From NCBI GenBank assembly GCA_003561715.1, contig PWVU01000133.1:1-7565 (forward strand): a stretch of 7,565 nucleotides of DNA. The letters run 5' to 3'. Position numbers and translations under genes: made by a program. This document shows, in pieces, positions 1-7,233 of this stretch (its first letter is position 1; each line of letters starts with the position of its first letter). This DNA comes from Candidatus Kaiserbacteria bacterium (GTDB lineage: Bacteria > Patescibacteriota > Minisyncoccia > Phycocordibacterales > UBA12088). The notes under the pieces are model-generated. The model saw only the letters and a list, made by a program, of their open reading frames with translations, had not been told where the DNA came from and did no database searches.

Positions 1-420
1 CAGAGACTCATCGGCGCGAGGGGCATCGAAGCCGCTGATCATTGCCCCATTCACTTCCTCCGGAGGATACGTGAACGGTACGTTCGCGATCGCCACTCGA
101 TAGCCTGCCTCACTCAGTATCTTCCATAGGGAAGCCCCTTGACGACTGCCTCCGTGAGTCAGCGCAAACTGGTATGTCCGGGGTCTCTTCACAAGAAAAT
201 CGTAGAGGCCGTGCTTCCCGGCGTTCTGCCCGGTCATGAATGTTGACCACGCCTGCGGACTGAGCGGATGGATGGTGGAGCGCAATCTGCCGAAAGCGCT
301 GTGGGAGAGCAGACGGGCGAAAACAGGTAGTTGGCCTTCCTCAACCCACGGGAGGACGAGATCGAACGTAGCCCCATCCAGGCCGATGACAGCCAGTTTC
401 TCGAAGCTCTTAACGCTCAT
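1..420 (-). CDS. AlkP-superfamily phosphohydrolase/phosphomutase-like protein (third paralogue), N-terminal part
   Basis: The reading frame is open from an ATG at 420-418 to the window edge and gives 140 codons; the C-terminal two thirds or more lie outside. The product matches the N-terminus of the type I phosphodiesterase/nucleotide pyrophosphatase branch of the alkaline phosphatase superfamily (COG3379-like). Visible motifs are a hydrophobic strand ending in the first metal-ligand Asp (VIGLD, D15), a predicted nucleophile Ser54 in HPLSPQAW, then FMTG and GKHG, and a family block NVPFTYPPEEVNG near residues 114-125. There is no signal peptide, so it is probably cytoplasmic. The start overlaps the stop of the upstream paralogue in an ATGA, which supports both this start and translational coupling. 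Over residues 8-75, an ungapped hand alignment gives 40/68 identities with the paralogue at 3505-5151 and only 29/68 with its immediate neighbour at 417-2042. The substrate is unknown. Confidence 0.93.
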   Translation of the reverse strand, partial: MSVKSFEKLAVIGLDGATFDLVLPWVEEGQLPVFARLLSHSAFGRLRSTIHPLSPQAWSTFMTGQNAGKHGLYDFLVKRPRTYQFALTHGGSRQGASLWKILSEAGYRVAIANVPFTYPPEEVNGAMISGFDAPRADESL

Positions 421-2042
421 TCCAGGTACCCCAAGTTTCTCAGATGCTCCGCGATCGCCTCTTCCTCCTCGTCTGAGTACGCCGAGCGCCCTCTCGCTCG
501 GTCTTGTGCCTCGGGGGCTGTGTGAGACCGAAGGGGATATCGTGAGCGCCAGGTGGGTGCGAAGGCCTCGAGAAGCACGCATCCATCCAAGTCGTCGGGG
601 AGGCTAAGCCCCAGAGCATACAACAGCGTGGGCACGACGTCCTCAATCGAACACTCGGTCAACTCGACGTCCGAGCGTATTCCGGGCCCACTCATTGCGA
701 ACACCCCTTCCCGCTCGTGGAATCCGTGTGGCTGGCTGGACACGTCCGTCAGCAGATCACCTCGGGAAGGCAAGTGTGACACCTTGTATCCCTCTCGCAG
801 CTCGAAGACGATGTCAGGAGCATCGGCGACAAAAGGCCCGCGGTAGATCTCCTCCCGCTGATAGACTGCCCTCATGATAGGTTCCCCGGTGCGCGGATCT
901 TGCCAGCATCGCAGCGCCTCGATGATCTCGTCGCGCAGGGTGCTGTAATCCGCCTCGTATACCACGCCAGCTGGTTCGCGTCGACGCACGTTCAGAAAGA
1001 CTCCGTTCTCGCTGGGCAGACCGGCGTATGCCCAGGTTTGGTCCCAGTCCAGCGTGTTCCACTGAGGGAGCGCTCGCCGCCCTTTCTCCTTTAGAGAGGA
1101 GGGGAGCCATTTTGCCGCTAGCCGCGCGATCCGGCGCACGAGTTGGCGCCGATCAGCCCGGTAGCGGTCATACATAAGCCAGCCTTGCTCCACCAACCAC
1201 TTATTGAGGTGGACGAGGGTATCCAGAGGGCCGAATCCATGGTCCGACAGCAGTACAAGATAGGTGTCCCGGGGCAGGAGGTTGACCAAGCGGCCCACCT
1301 CCTGATCCAAGACTCGATAGCAGGTCAGGAGCTCCTCCCGTGGAGGCGACCCCGGCTCAGGTGGGTGATGGGCTGATGACGCGGGCTCAATGTACCTCCA
1401 GAGAATGTGTTGCAGACGATCGGGCATCTCGAAAACGACCACCGCCAAATCGGGCGGGTGACGTTCCAGGAGCCATTGGGCGGCCTCTCCTCGTGCTCGA
1501 GTTGTGGACCTGACCTCGCGAAGAAACCGACGAACACCATCTGGGTCCCGGGTGTCGTGTTCCGTATGCTGTACGTCGACATCGATCTTGTAGCCCGGCA
1601 CTGACGCCAGAAGTGCCTCTTGTAGTTCCGGCGGATAGGTGAAGCGGGCCTCCAGCCCGGGTGTGAGCATTCCGGACACCATTGTGCCATTGAGAGGCTC
1701 AGGTGGATAAGTGACCGGGACATTCATAAGACAGGTACGGAGGCCCTGCTCGTTCGCCAACTGCCACAGCTTGGGACCGTGAATCTTCCGGCTGTTCACC
1801 CAAGGCCGAGCAAAATCCGCATTCAGCCTCTCCTGCCAGCCGAACAGCCCGTGCTTGCCCGGGTTCTTACCGGTCAGGAAAGAGGGCCAGGCCAATGCTG
1901 TTACCGGAGGCACCGTCGAAAGCAGATTTCCCCGTGCGCCCCCACTGACTGCCTTGCGGAGGTTCGGCATATGCCCAGCTGCCATGAGGGGATCGAGTAT
2001 TCTGTACGTTCCTCCGTCGAGTCCAATCACCAATGCCTTCAT
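417..2042 (-). CDS. AlkP-superfamily phosphohydrolase/phosphomutase-like protein (second paralogue, Thr nucleophile)
   Basis: This 541-residue protein has the usual length for the COG3379-type branch of the alkaline phosphatase superfamily (type I phosphodiesterase/nucleotide pyrophosphatase fold), which uses two metal ions to hydrolyse or transfer phosphate esters. All expected ligands are visible: D9 (VIGLDGGT), predicted nucleophile T48 (PPVTALAW), FLTG and GKHG at 55-65, D208 and H212 (PDRLQH), D267-H268 (SDHGFGP), and a late His, H439 (QPHGFH) or H442. A strongly basic helical stretch (residues 293-323, 12 Arg/Lys) sits between the SDHG motif and the late metal ligand. After the catalytic domain there is a polar, acidic linker and a C-terminus ending NLGYLE. 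There is no signal peptide or membrane span, so it is probably cytoplasmic. The ATG at 2042 has a good ribosome binding site, and the TGA overlaps the next start. It lies directly after the flippase gene, suggesting a role in the same glycan pathway. The true substrate cannot be read from the sequence. Confidence 0.94.
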   Translation of the reverse strand: MKALVIGLDGGTYRILDPLMAAGHMPNLRKAVSGGARGNLLSTVPPVTALAWPSFLTGKNPGKHGLFGWQERLNADFARPWVNSRKIHGPKLWQLANEQGLRTCLMNVPVTYPPEPLNGTMVSGMLTPGLEARFTYPPELQEALLASVPGYKIDVDVQHTEHDTRDPDGVRRFLREVRSTTRARGEAAQWLLERHPPDLAVVVFEMPDRLQHILWRYIEPASSAHHPPEPGSPPREELLTCYRVLDQEVGRLVNLLPRDTYLVLLSDHGFGPLDTLVHLNKWLVEQGWLMYDRYRADRRQLVRRIARLAAKWLPSSLKEKGRRALPQWNTLDWDQTWAYAGLPSENGVFLNVRRREPAGVVYEADYSTLRDEIIEALRCWQDPRTGEPIMRAVYQREEIYRGPFVADAPDIVFELREGYKVSHLPSRGDLLTDVSSQPHGFHEREGVFAMSGPGIRSDVELTECSIEDVVPTLLYALGLSLPDDLDGCVLLEAFAPTWRSRYPLRSHTAPEAQDRARGRSAYSDEEEEAIAEHLRNLGYLE

Positions 2043-2049
2043 GATAGAA

Positions 2050-2054
2050 TCCTT
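2050..2054 (-). promoter_or_regulatory. Shine-Dalgarno site of the second AlkP-like gene
   Basis: On the minus strand AAGGA lies 7 nt before the ATG at 2042, inside the 15-nt gap after the flippase stop. It is the clearest ribosome binding site in the window and supports the chosen start. The other junctions overlap or touch and lack an equally good site. Confidence 0.7.
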
Positions 2055-2057
2055 GGG

Positions 2058-3503
2058 TCAGAGCGGTTTCAGAGCCTCTCCCAAGAGTCGAATGTCCTCC
2101 TTCGATAAGATGCGAAAGCCAACCAACAACGAGAGATAAAGCAAGGTCCCTCCGGCAATCAGTCCAGGCCAGGGAATGCTTCGAGCTGAGCGGAGCGCCA
2201 CCATCAAGACGGCCCCTGCCATCAGAGGCTTTCCAACGACCGTCCTCAGTTTCAGTGGATGCAACTCCCTGCTGAGAAAGAAGTAGTTTAGGGCTGTTCC
2301 AGTGAGACCGGCCATGACGGTCGCGATGGCTGTTCCTCGCACCCCGAGCCAGGGTGTCAGCGTAAAGTAGAGAACCAGACCCAGTCCAAGCTTCGCTCCA
2401 GAGACAATAACCGAGCGGTGTTGAAGATCGCCTGCCATCAGACCGCTCGAGAGGAGTGCGTTCCAGATGAAGATCACGACGAAAGGAGCCAGAATGCGCA
2501 GCAACAGTGCCGAGTCGGCGTATTCGGGATCCTGATAGAGAAGCCCGATAATCGGCTCAGCAACCGCGCCCAGTAGAACCGCGACGAGGAGCATGACGAC
2601 CGTGCCGAGCAAGATCGACTTCTGCAGCAGGGCCTCAAATTGACCGCGAGCCCTTCTGAACAGCCGTGACAGTACCGGATACGCTGCATCACTGTAGCTC
2701 ACCGAGACGAAATTCACCACCCGCACAATCAAGTAGGCCGCGTTGTACAGTCCCACGGCTTCCTCGCTCACCATCTGTGCTAGAAGTAGGACGTCGAGTT
2801 TGGAGTAGAGAGCGACTGAGGACGACACGAAGAAGAAGTCCAGCGATTGTCGGCAGAGCCGTATCGCTCCCCGGACATCCACAGAGAAGTCCTCCCAGAG
2901 CCTCCTTCGAGCAGAAAGGACAAAAGCTGTGATTGCGCCAGCGACCTGCCCCAAGAGTACCATCCAGGCAAGGGCGACGATCTCTCCACCGATGAGCAGT
3001 ACAACAATGCTCCCCAAAGCCTGAACTCCCGCGGCTGCCGTCTCCATTAGCGTGGTCAGGCCCATCTCCTCTCTGGCTCGAAACGCGATCTCCGCCGCCG
3101 ATTTGAGAGCGAAGGGCAGAAGGGAGAGAGCAACTATTTGCAGGGCGCGGGCTGTATCCGGTGGATGATTCAGGAGATGCGCGAGTAGCGTCAATACCAC
3201 CGCGCTACCTGCTGACGTCATTGCCTGGCTGACAACTGCTTGGTGGAACCAATCCAGCTGATCGTCGACTTCTCTGGCCATTCTCCGAATCGCTAGCCGG
3301 GGCACGCCAGCCATCGCCGTGACGTGGAAGATGTGCAGATAGGCCATCAAGATACCGTACTTCCCGAAGCCTGCTGCGCCCAGTTGCCGGGCGATCACCA
3401 CCGACAGGAGCGCGTTGAATCCGACTCGGATGGCCTGGGTAGCGGAGAGGGCAGCCGTATTCCCCGCCAGCCGCTGCACGAGTCTTCGATCTGCCTTATC
3501 CAT
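2058..3503 (-). CDS. Oligosaccharide flippase family protein (Wzx/PST-type, MOP superfamily)
   Basis: The 481-residue hydrophobic protein has about a dozen or more predicted membrane segments, the usual size and pattern for polysaccharide-synthesis flippases that move undecaprenyl-linked oligosaccharides to the outer face of the cytoplasmic membrane. The N-terminus has the family pattern: a helix with NTAALSATQ, then VIARQLGAAGFGKYG around residues 36-50. A central block, KLDVLLLAQ followed by EEAVGLYNAAYLI (about 235-259), resembles the typical D-LLL...VG-Y-AA motif at the start of the second half. The last helices and a short basic tail (RILSKEDIRLL) are intact, so the gene looks complete. 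The ATG at 3503 follows the TGA of the upstream AlkP-like gene by one base, and no strong Shine-Dalgarno is visible, so its translation is probably coupled. The substrate glycan is unknown. A lipid flippase of another MOP family is a less likely alternative. Confidence 0.94.
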   Translation of the reverse strand: MDKADRRLVQRLAGNTAALSATQAIRVGFNALLSVVIARQLGAAGFGKYGILMAYLHIFHVTAMAGVPRLAIRRMAREVDDQLDWFHQAVVSQAMTSAGSAVVLTLLAHLLNHPPDTARALQIVALSLLPFALKSAAEIAFRAREEMGLTTLMETAAAGVQALGSIVVLLIGGEIVALAWMVLLGQVAGAITAFVLSARRRLWEDFSVDVRGAIRLCRQSLDFFFVSSSVALYSKLDVLLLAQMVSEEAVGLYNAAYLIVRVVNFVSVSYSDAAYPVLSRLFRRARGQFEALLQKSILLGTVVMLLVAVLLGAVAEPIIGLLYQDPEYADSALLLRILAPFVVIFIWNALLSSGLMAGDLQHRSVIVSGAKLGLGLVLYFTLTPWLGVRGTAIATVMAGLTGTALNYFFLSRELHPLKLRTVVGKPLMAGAVLMVALRSARSIPWPGLIAGGTLLYLSLLVGFRILSKEDIRLLGEALKPL

Positions 3504-3504
3504 C

Positions 3505-5151
3505 TCAGTCTAAGTACCCCAGGTCTCGAAGGCGAGACTCGACAGCAGCCTCGTCCTCCCTGTCGTACCACGTCTTCCTCTCTGCGACCACGCTCACAGA
3601 GGGGGTATCACTCCATTGCACAGGATGCTCTTCACAGTACCGCGAATCCAGCCAGTCCAATAAGGGCTTACCATCCATTTCGGCGGGCAATGGAAGACCA
3701 CTGAGGTGAAGCACGGTAGGCGCCAGATCGATGATACGAGCATCTGACTGGTGGCTTCCCGTCACGAAGGGGCCGCCGCTGGCGACCAGGATGCCCTGCT
3801 CGGTGTGCTTGGCAGTGTGAGCCAGTGAACGGCCCTGATAGCGACCGGCAGGGTACGTGAGACGGTTCGTCTCCTGGTCCAGGTTGTTGCGAACGAAGTA
3901 TTCATCTGTTGTCTCAATCAGCAGGTCCGGCGCCAAATGCGCGAAAGGCCCCTCGTACACATCCACCGAGCGATGGACACTGTACACCATCGGTGCACCC
4001 GTCTCCGGATCACGTGCGGAAAGCAACTCCGCGGCGATCTGCTCGCAGACCGCCTCATAGTGCTCGCCCGGCTTGACGATTCCCTTTGGGAATCGGTCAC
4101 AGGTGTTAACGTAGATACTGCCGAAAGCCCCTAGGGCAAATGCCTCCGTCTCCTCCCACACGATGCGGCTCATAAACTGCGCCAGGTGTGGTTCCACCGT
4201 CACTGAGCGGCCCATCAGACGGCCTAGGCGGCGCCACCCCGCCGCTACTAGGGAAGCGCTCAGCTGGCTCCCGCGTGACGGCGAGCGCAGACGTAGCCAG
4301 CCTCTCTCTGCAAGCCACGTGCTGAGCTCGAAGACCCGGCGGTAGGCACAAGCGCCGTGATCCGACATGACGATGGTGACCCAGCTATCGTCCAGTCTCT
4401 TCGTGATCCGTTCCAGCACGTTGTCGCAGGCCCGATAAACTCGTCCAATACCGTCGCTTGGCGAAGGCGGACGTCCCAGGAGATGCCCCAACGCGTGCTG
4501 CACTCGATCCGGACCAGTGAGAACTACCATCAGGAAGTCGACTGAGTGCGTGTCCAGGAGGTAGCATGCCACGTCACCGTGCAGTCGAGTCACGTCACAG
4601 GTCTGGTCGACATAATCGCTGGTGAAGAGCTCTACGGAGGCTCCTATTCGTCCCCTGGCCGGTACGCCTTCTCGATACCCCCCGAAGCGCTCATACAGTT
4701 CGGCTTCCAGTTGAGGAGGATGAGTGAAAGCTCTGTCCTGTTGCGGTGCATCCATACCGGATATGACGAATCCGTTTACGGCCTCCGGAGGGTACGTCAT
4801 CGGCACATTGACTACCGCGACTCTACGTCCTGCATCACTTAGGTGCGCCCACAGCGTCTTGGCCCCCAACGCTCCTCCGGTGAGCGCCCGAAACCGACCG
4901 TCTTCTTGCAGCCCAACGAAGTCGAATATGCCGTGCTTGCCCGGATTCGTACCGGTCATGAAAGAGGCCCAGGCTGTAGGGCTGATAGGGTGGCGCGTCG
5001 ACCTCAAGGGCCCCCATCCTCCCTCATGCATCAACCTCCCCAGCTCGGGAAGGTGGCCCGCCTCCACCAACGGCAACGCCACATCGAAGGTCGCCGCATC
5101 CCACCCGATGATAGCTATCTTCGGCGTGTCCACTCTCTGTGTGTTATCCAT
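3505..5151 (-). CDS. AlkP-superfamily phosphohydrolase/phosphomutase-like protein (first paralogue, Ser nucleophile)
   Basis: The product has 548 residues from the ATG at 5151. The frame stays open upstream to 5367, but that 72-residue extension overlaps the DUF2142 gene, has an unusual Cys/Pro/Gly-rich composition and precedes the conserved fold, so I reject it. Family motifs: D18 (IIGWDAAT), predicted nucleophile S57 (HPISPTAW), FMTG and GKHG at 64-74, NVPMTYPPEAVNG at 115-127, D215 and H219 (PDRVQH), D264-H265 (SDHG), and late His H445 or H449 (AHTAKH). The tail ends DLGYLD after a polar linker, as in the paralogue at 417-2042. No signal peptide or membrane span is seen, so it should act in the cytoplasm. 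Its start lies 8 nt inside the DUF2142 gene (ATGGATAA carries both start and stop) and its stop is one base from the flippase start, so it sits in one tightly coupled operon. It is probably a metal-dependent phosphoester hydrolase, phosphotransferase or mutase; the substrate is unknown. Confidence 0.93.
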   Translation of the reverse strand: MDNTQRVDTPKIAIIGWDAATFDVALPLVEAGHLPELGRLMHEGGWGPLRSTRHPISPTAWASFMTGTNPGKHGIFDFVGLQEDGRFRALTGGALGAKTLWAHLSDAGRRVAVVNVPMTYPPEAVNGFVISGMDAPQQDRAFTHPPQLEAELYERFGGYREGVPARGRIGASVELFTSDYVDQTCDVTRLHGDVACYLLDTHSVDFLMVVLTGPDRVQHALGHLLGRPPSPSDGIGRVYRACDNVLERITKRLDDSWVTIVMSDHGACAYRRVFELSTWLAERGWLRLRSPSRGSQLSASLVAAGWRRLGRLMGRSVTVEPHLAQFMSRIVWEETEAFALGAFGSIYVNTCDRFPKGIVKPGEHYEAVCEQIAAELLSARDPETGAPMVYSVHRSVDVYEGPFAHLAPDLLIETTDEYFVRNNLDQETNRLTYPAGRYQGRSLAHTAKHTEQGILVASGGPFVTGSHQSDARIIDLAPTVLHLSGLPLPAEMDGKPLLDWLDSRYCEEHPVQWSDTPSVSVVAERKTWYDREDEAAVESRLRDLGYLD

Positions 5152-7201
5152 AGAAGTAGCTGACCAGCCGCCAGGTTCCAGCAACGTATAGCGCCAACGC
5201 TCCCAATGTGACACATAGGAGGAACCATCGCTCGGTATGCTCGCTGACCCATCCCCACCACCCAAGCACCAGCAGCGCGGCAATAGGCCACGCGGCGGGG
5301 AACACAAACCGTCCCTGGGGCATCCAACCCCCCGTGTGGGCGAATAGCGCTGCAAACGTCTGGGCAAGAACGAAGATCACACCTGAACAGAGAACTGCGA
5401 AGGCACGCTTCTGCCATCTTTCCCATTGCGATACGCGACGAACTGTATTAAGACCCCACCCCACCGCCGCGAGCACAACAGCGATTCTTATGAGTAGAGG
5501 CCACGGTGCCTCGAGGGGCACCACCATCGCCGCGCCGAAGTTTCCCCAGAATGAATCAAAGAGCACTTGTGAGGCTAAAGGCAGAGTCTGCGCGAGTCCC
5601 GTCGGGCCACTGGTCATGCTGGCGAACAAGCTCGCGATCAGGTTCTCAATGCCCATCGGACGCCCCAAAGCAAGCAGTGAACGCTCAAGCCGCGAAATCC
5701 CCGAGTCCATCGAGGCATTCCGGAGCAGCTCCGGCCCGGCCTCCGGGGCCAGAGACAACTCGTCGATCTTGAGGGGAGCTGTCCCGCTGGCAGTTAAGGT
5801 CAGGTTTAGCTGCTCAGCCTGCTCCGGGATGCTGAATTGGGTCTCAAACGACCGCCATTGGTTGTTCACAGATGCCGTCCGGCATTGCTGGTCACCCGCT
5901 CTCGTGACAAGACACACGTCAATCTGTGAAGCGCCTTCGCTCCGTACCCGCGCAAGGAGAGTGACTGATTTACCCCGCACCTCAGAAGTGCGTTGGTGTC
6001 CTATTGGCTGCGAAACACGCTCTCCGGCATTAAGCAGCAGTATGTAGTTGTCCTGCGCGCCGATCTCAAAGGCCCGAGTGCCTCCTTCCCAATAGCGAGA
6101 GCTACCCGTGGGCCATACGAACAGCACGAGAGTTACCACAGCCGTACCTACCATGGTGAGGCCCAATCGCAGACGCCAACGGCGTGGAATCTCCGGAAGG
6201 AGCAGAAAGGCAAGGACCAGAGTCGGCACTAGCCAGAGGGCGCTCTTCTTTGTCATAATGGCGAGTAGGGTCAATACTAACAGAGCGGATGCTCTGTGCC
6301 AAAAGATCCCTCTGCGGAGCATCAGGACCAAGATGCCCAGGGCAAGTGTACACCACAGCGTGGTCAGACCGTCATTGCTCAGCACTGTGCTGATGTGGCT
6401 CAGCATCGGGTTGCAGGTAACCACCGTCAAAGTAGCCAAGGCGAGCTGCTGCTGGTCCGGGAACAACACGCGACTGGCCCACCACACCGCACCGCCTATG
6501 CCGAGCCAGAAAGCCACAGAGGCGAGACGCATCAAATACAGACGATACGTTGTGCTCCCGAGCGCCGATAAGCTGTAGATGAAGGCAGGGAAGACGTAGT
6601 AGGTCGGGGGCTCATCGCCAACTTGGGGGTAGTATATGTAGCGGTTATCAATCACGTGGGTGGAGGGATACTCGGTCAGATCCCCCGCTCGATAAAAGCC
6701 CACAGGAGGACTTTCGACGGGCTCACGTTTGATCAATCGCCAGAAATCGAAATCAAACATCGAGGCGGTGACTTCAGCTTGGATATCCTGACGTATGTCA
6801 TTGAGGGTGGGCACGCGCCGCAGTTCGCCGAAAAGCGCGGCGTACTCATAGTGTGCATGCTCATCAGGTGCTTGCCAAGGGGGAGTCACTGAGCTGTAGA
6901 AGAGTCCTCCCGTAAATAGGAAGCCTATCAAGATCAGAGCATGACGACTATAGGCGCCTTTGCTACCCGCTCTCAGGCCGATGAGCATGGCGCTCAGAAG
7001 CAGGGCAATCATAAGCATGCTACCAACAGCGATTAGAAGAAAGTACCACCCGGGCTTTCCCCATAATCCAGGCTTGTTGGCGGAAAACACCGCGAGCAAC
7101 TCATGAGTCCTGCATCTCAAGAGCATCGTCAGCAACAGAAGAACGGACACTGTGCCAACGCCGATGAAGGCTTCCCTGGTATGCGTTCGCGCGATGGTCA
7201 T
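5144..7201 (-). CDS. DUF2142-type (GT-C-like) polytopic membrane protein with carbohydrate-binding-like insert
   Basis: The 685-residue protein has hydrophobic segments near residues 12-28, 52-76 and 87-104, then a non-membrane loop beginning TPPWQAPDEHAHYEYA (106-121), a hallmark of DUF2142/GT-C-like proteins whose first large loop carries acidic residues (D113, E114). Further spans follow with LSNDGLTT (274-281) and TKKSALWLVP (317-326). A soluble region at about 365-510 has the beta-strand pattern of a CBM4/9-like jelly roll, ending KIDELSLAPE and then LLRNASMDSG. The last spans contain MPQGRFVFPAAWPI (627-640), another family mark. The family is poorly characterised; relatives of GT-C enzymes use polyprenyl-phosphate sugars, so transfer of sugars outside the cytoplasm is a plausible inference, not shown. 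The chosen ATG at 7201 is the first after an in-frame TAG at 7213-7211; a later start is possible. No strong ribosome binding site is seen. It overlaps the next gene by 8 nt. Confidence 0.87.
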   Translation of the reverse strand: MTIARTHTREAFIGVGTVSVLLLLTMLLRCRTHELLAVFSANKPGLWGKPGWYFLLIAVGSMLMIALLLSAMLIGLRAGSKGAYSRHALILIGFLFTGGLFYSSVTPPWQAPDEHAHYEYAALFGELRRVPTLNDIRQDIQAEVTASMFDFDFWRLIKREPVESPPVGFYRAGDLTEYPSTHVIDNRYIYYPQVGDEPPTYYVFPAFIYSLSALGSTTYRLYLMRLASVAFWLGIGGAVWWASRVLFPDQQQLALATLTVVTCNPMLSHISTVLSNDGLTTLWCTLALGILVLMLRRGIFWHRASALLVLTLLAIMTKKSALWLVPTLVLAFLLLPEIPRRWRLRLGLTMVGTAVVTLVLFVWPTGSSRYWEGGTRAFEIGAQDNYILLLNAGERVSQPIGHQRTSEVRGKSVTLLARVRSEGASQIDVCLVTRAGDQQCRTASVNNQWRSFETQFSIPEQAEQLNLTLTASGTAPLKIDELSLAPEAGPELLRNASMDSGISRLERSLLALGRPMGIENLIASLFASMTSGPTGLAQTLPLASQVLFDSFWGNFGAAMVVPLEAPWPLLIRIAVVLAAVGWGLNTVRRVSQWERWQKRAFAVLCSGVIFVLAQTFAALFAHTGGWMPQGRFVFPAAWPIAALLVLGWWGWVSEHTERWFLLCVTLGALALYVAGTWRLVSYFYG

Positions 7202-7233
7202 ATGGTAGCTCTACTCAGCCTGCAGATCTCAAC

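Noticed and set aside
4724..5191. Plus-strand open frame of 155 residues
   Set aside because: It is the antisense of the AlkP catalytic N-terminal region and shows no recognisable family pattern.
5152..5367. Upstream in-frame extension of the first AlkP-like gene (72 extra residues)
   Set aside because: It lies inside the DUF2142 coding region, has shadow-like composition (many Cys, Pro, Gly, Trp), and the conserved fold begins just after the ATG at 5151.
5208..6047. Long plus-strand open frame (279 residues) antisense to the DUF2142 gene
   Set aside because: Its Ser/Arg/His-rich composition without domains is typical of an antisense shadow of a GC-rich gene; the minus-strand frame has clear family motifs.
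6108..6578. Plus-strand open frame of 156 residues
   Set aside because: It is Arg/Thr-rich shadow sequence opposite membrane helices of the DUF2142 protein, with no independent support.
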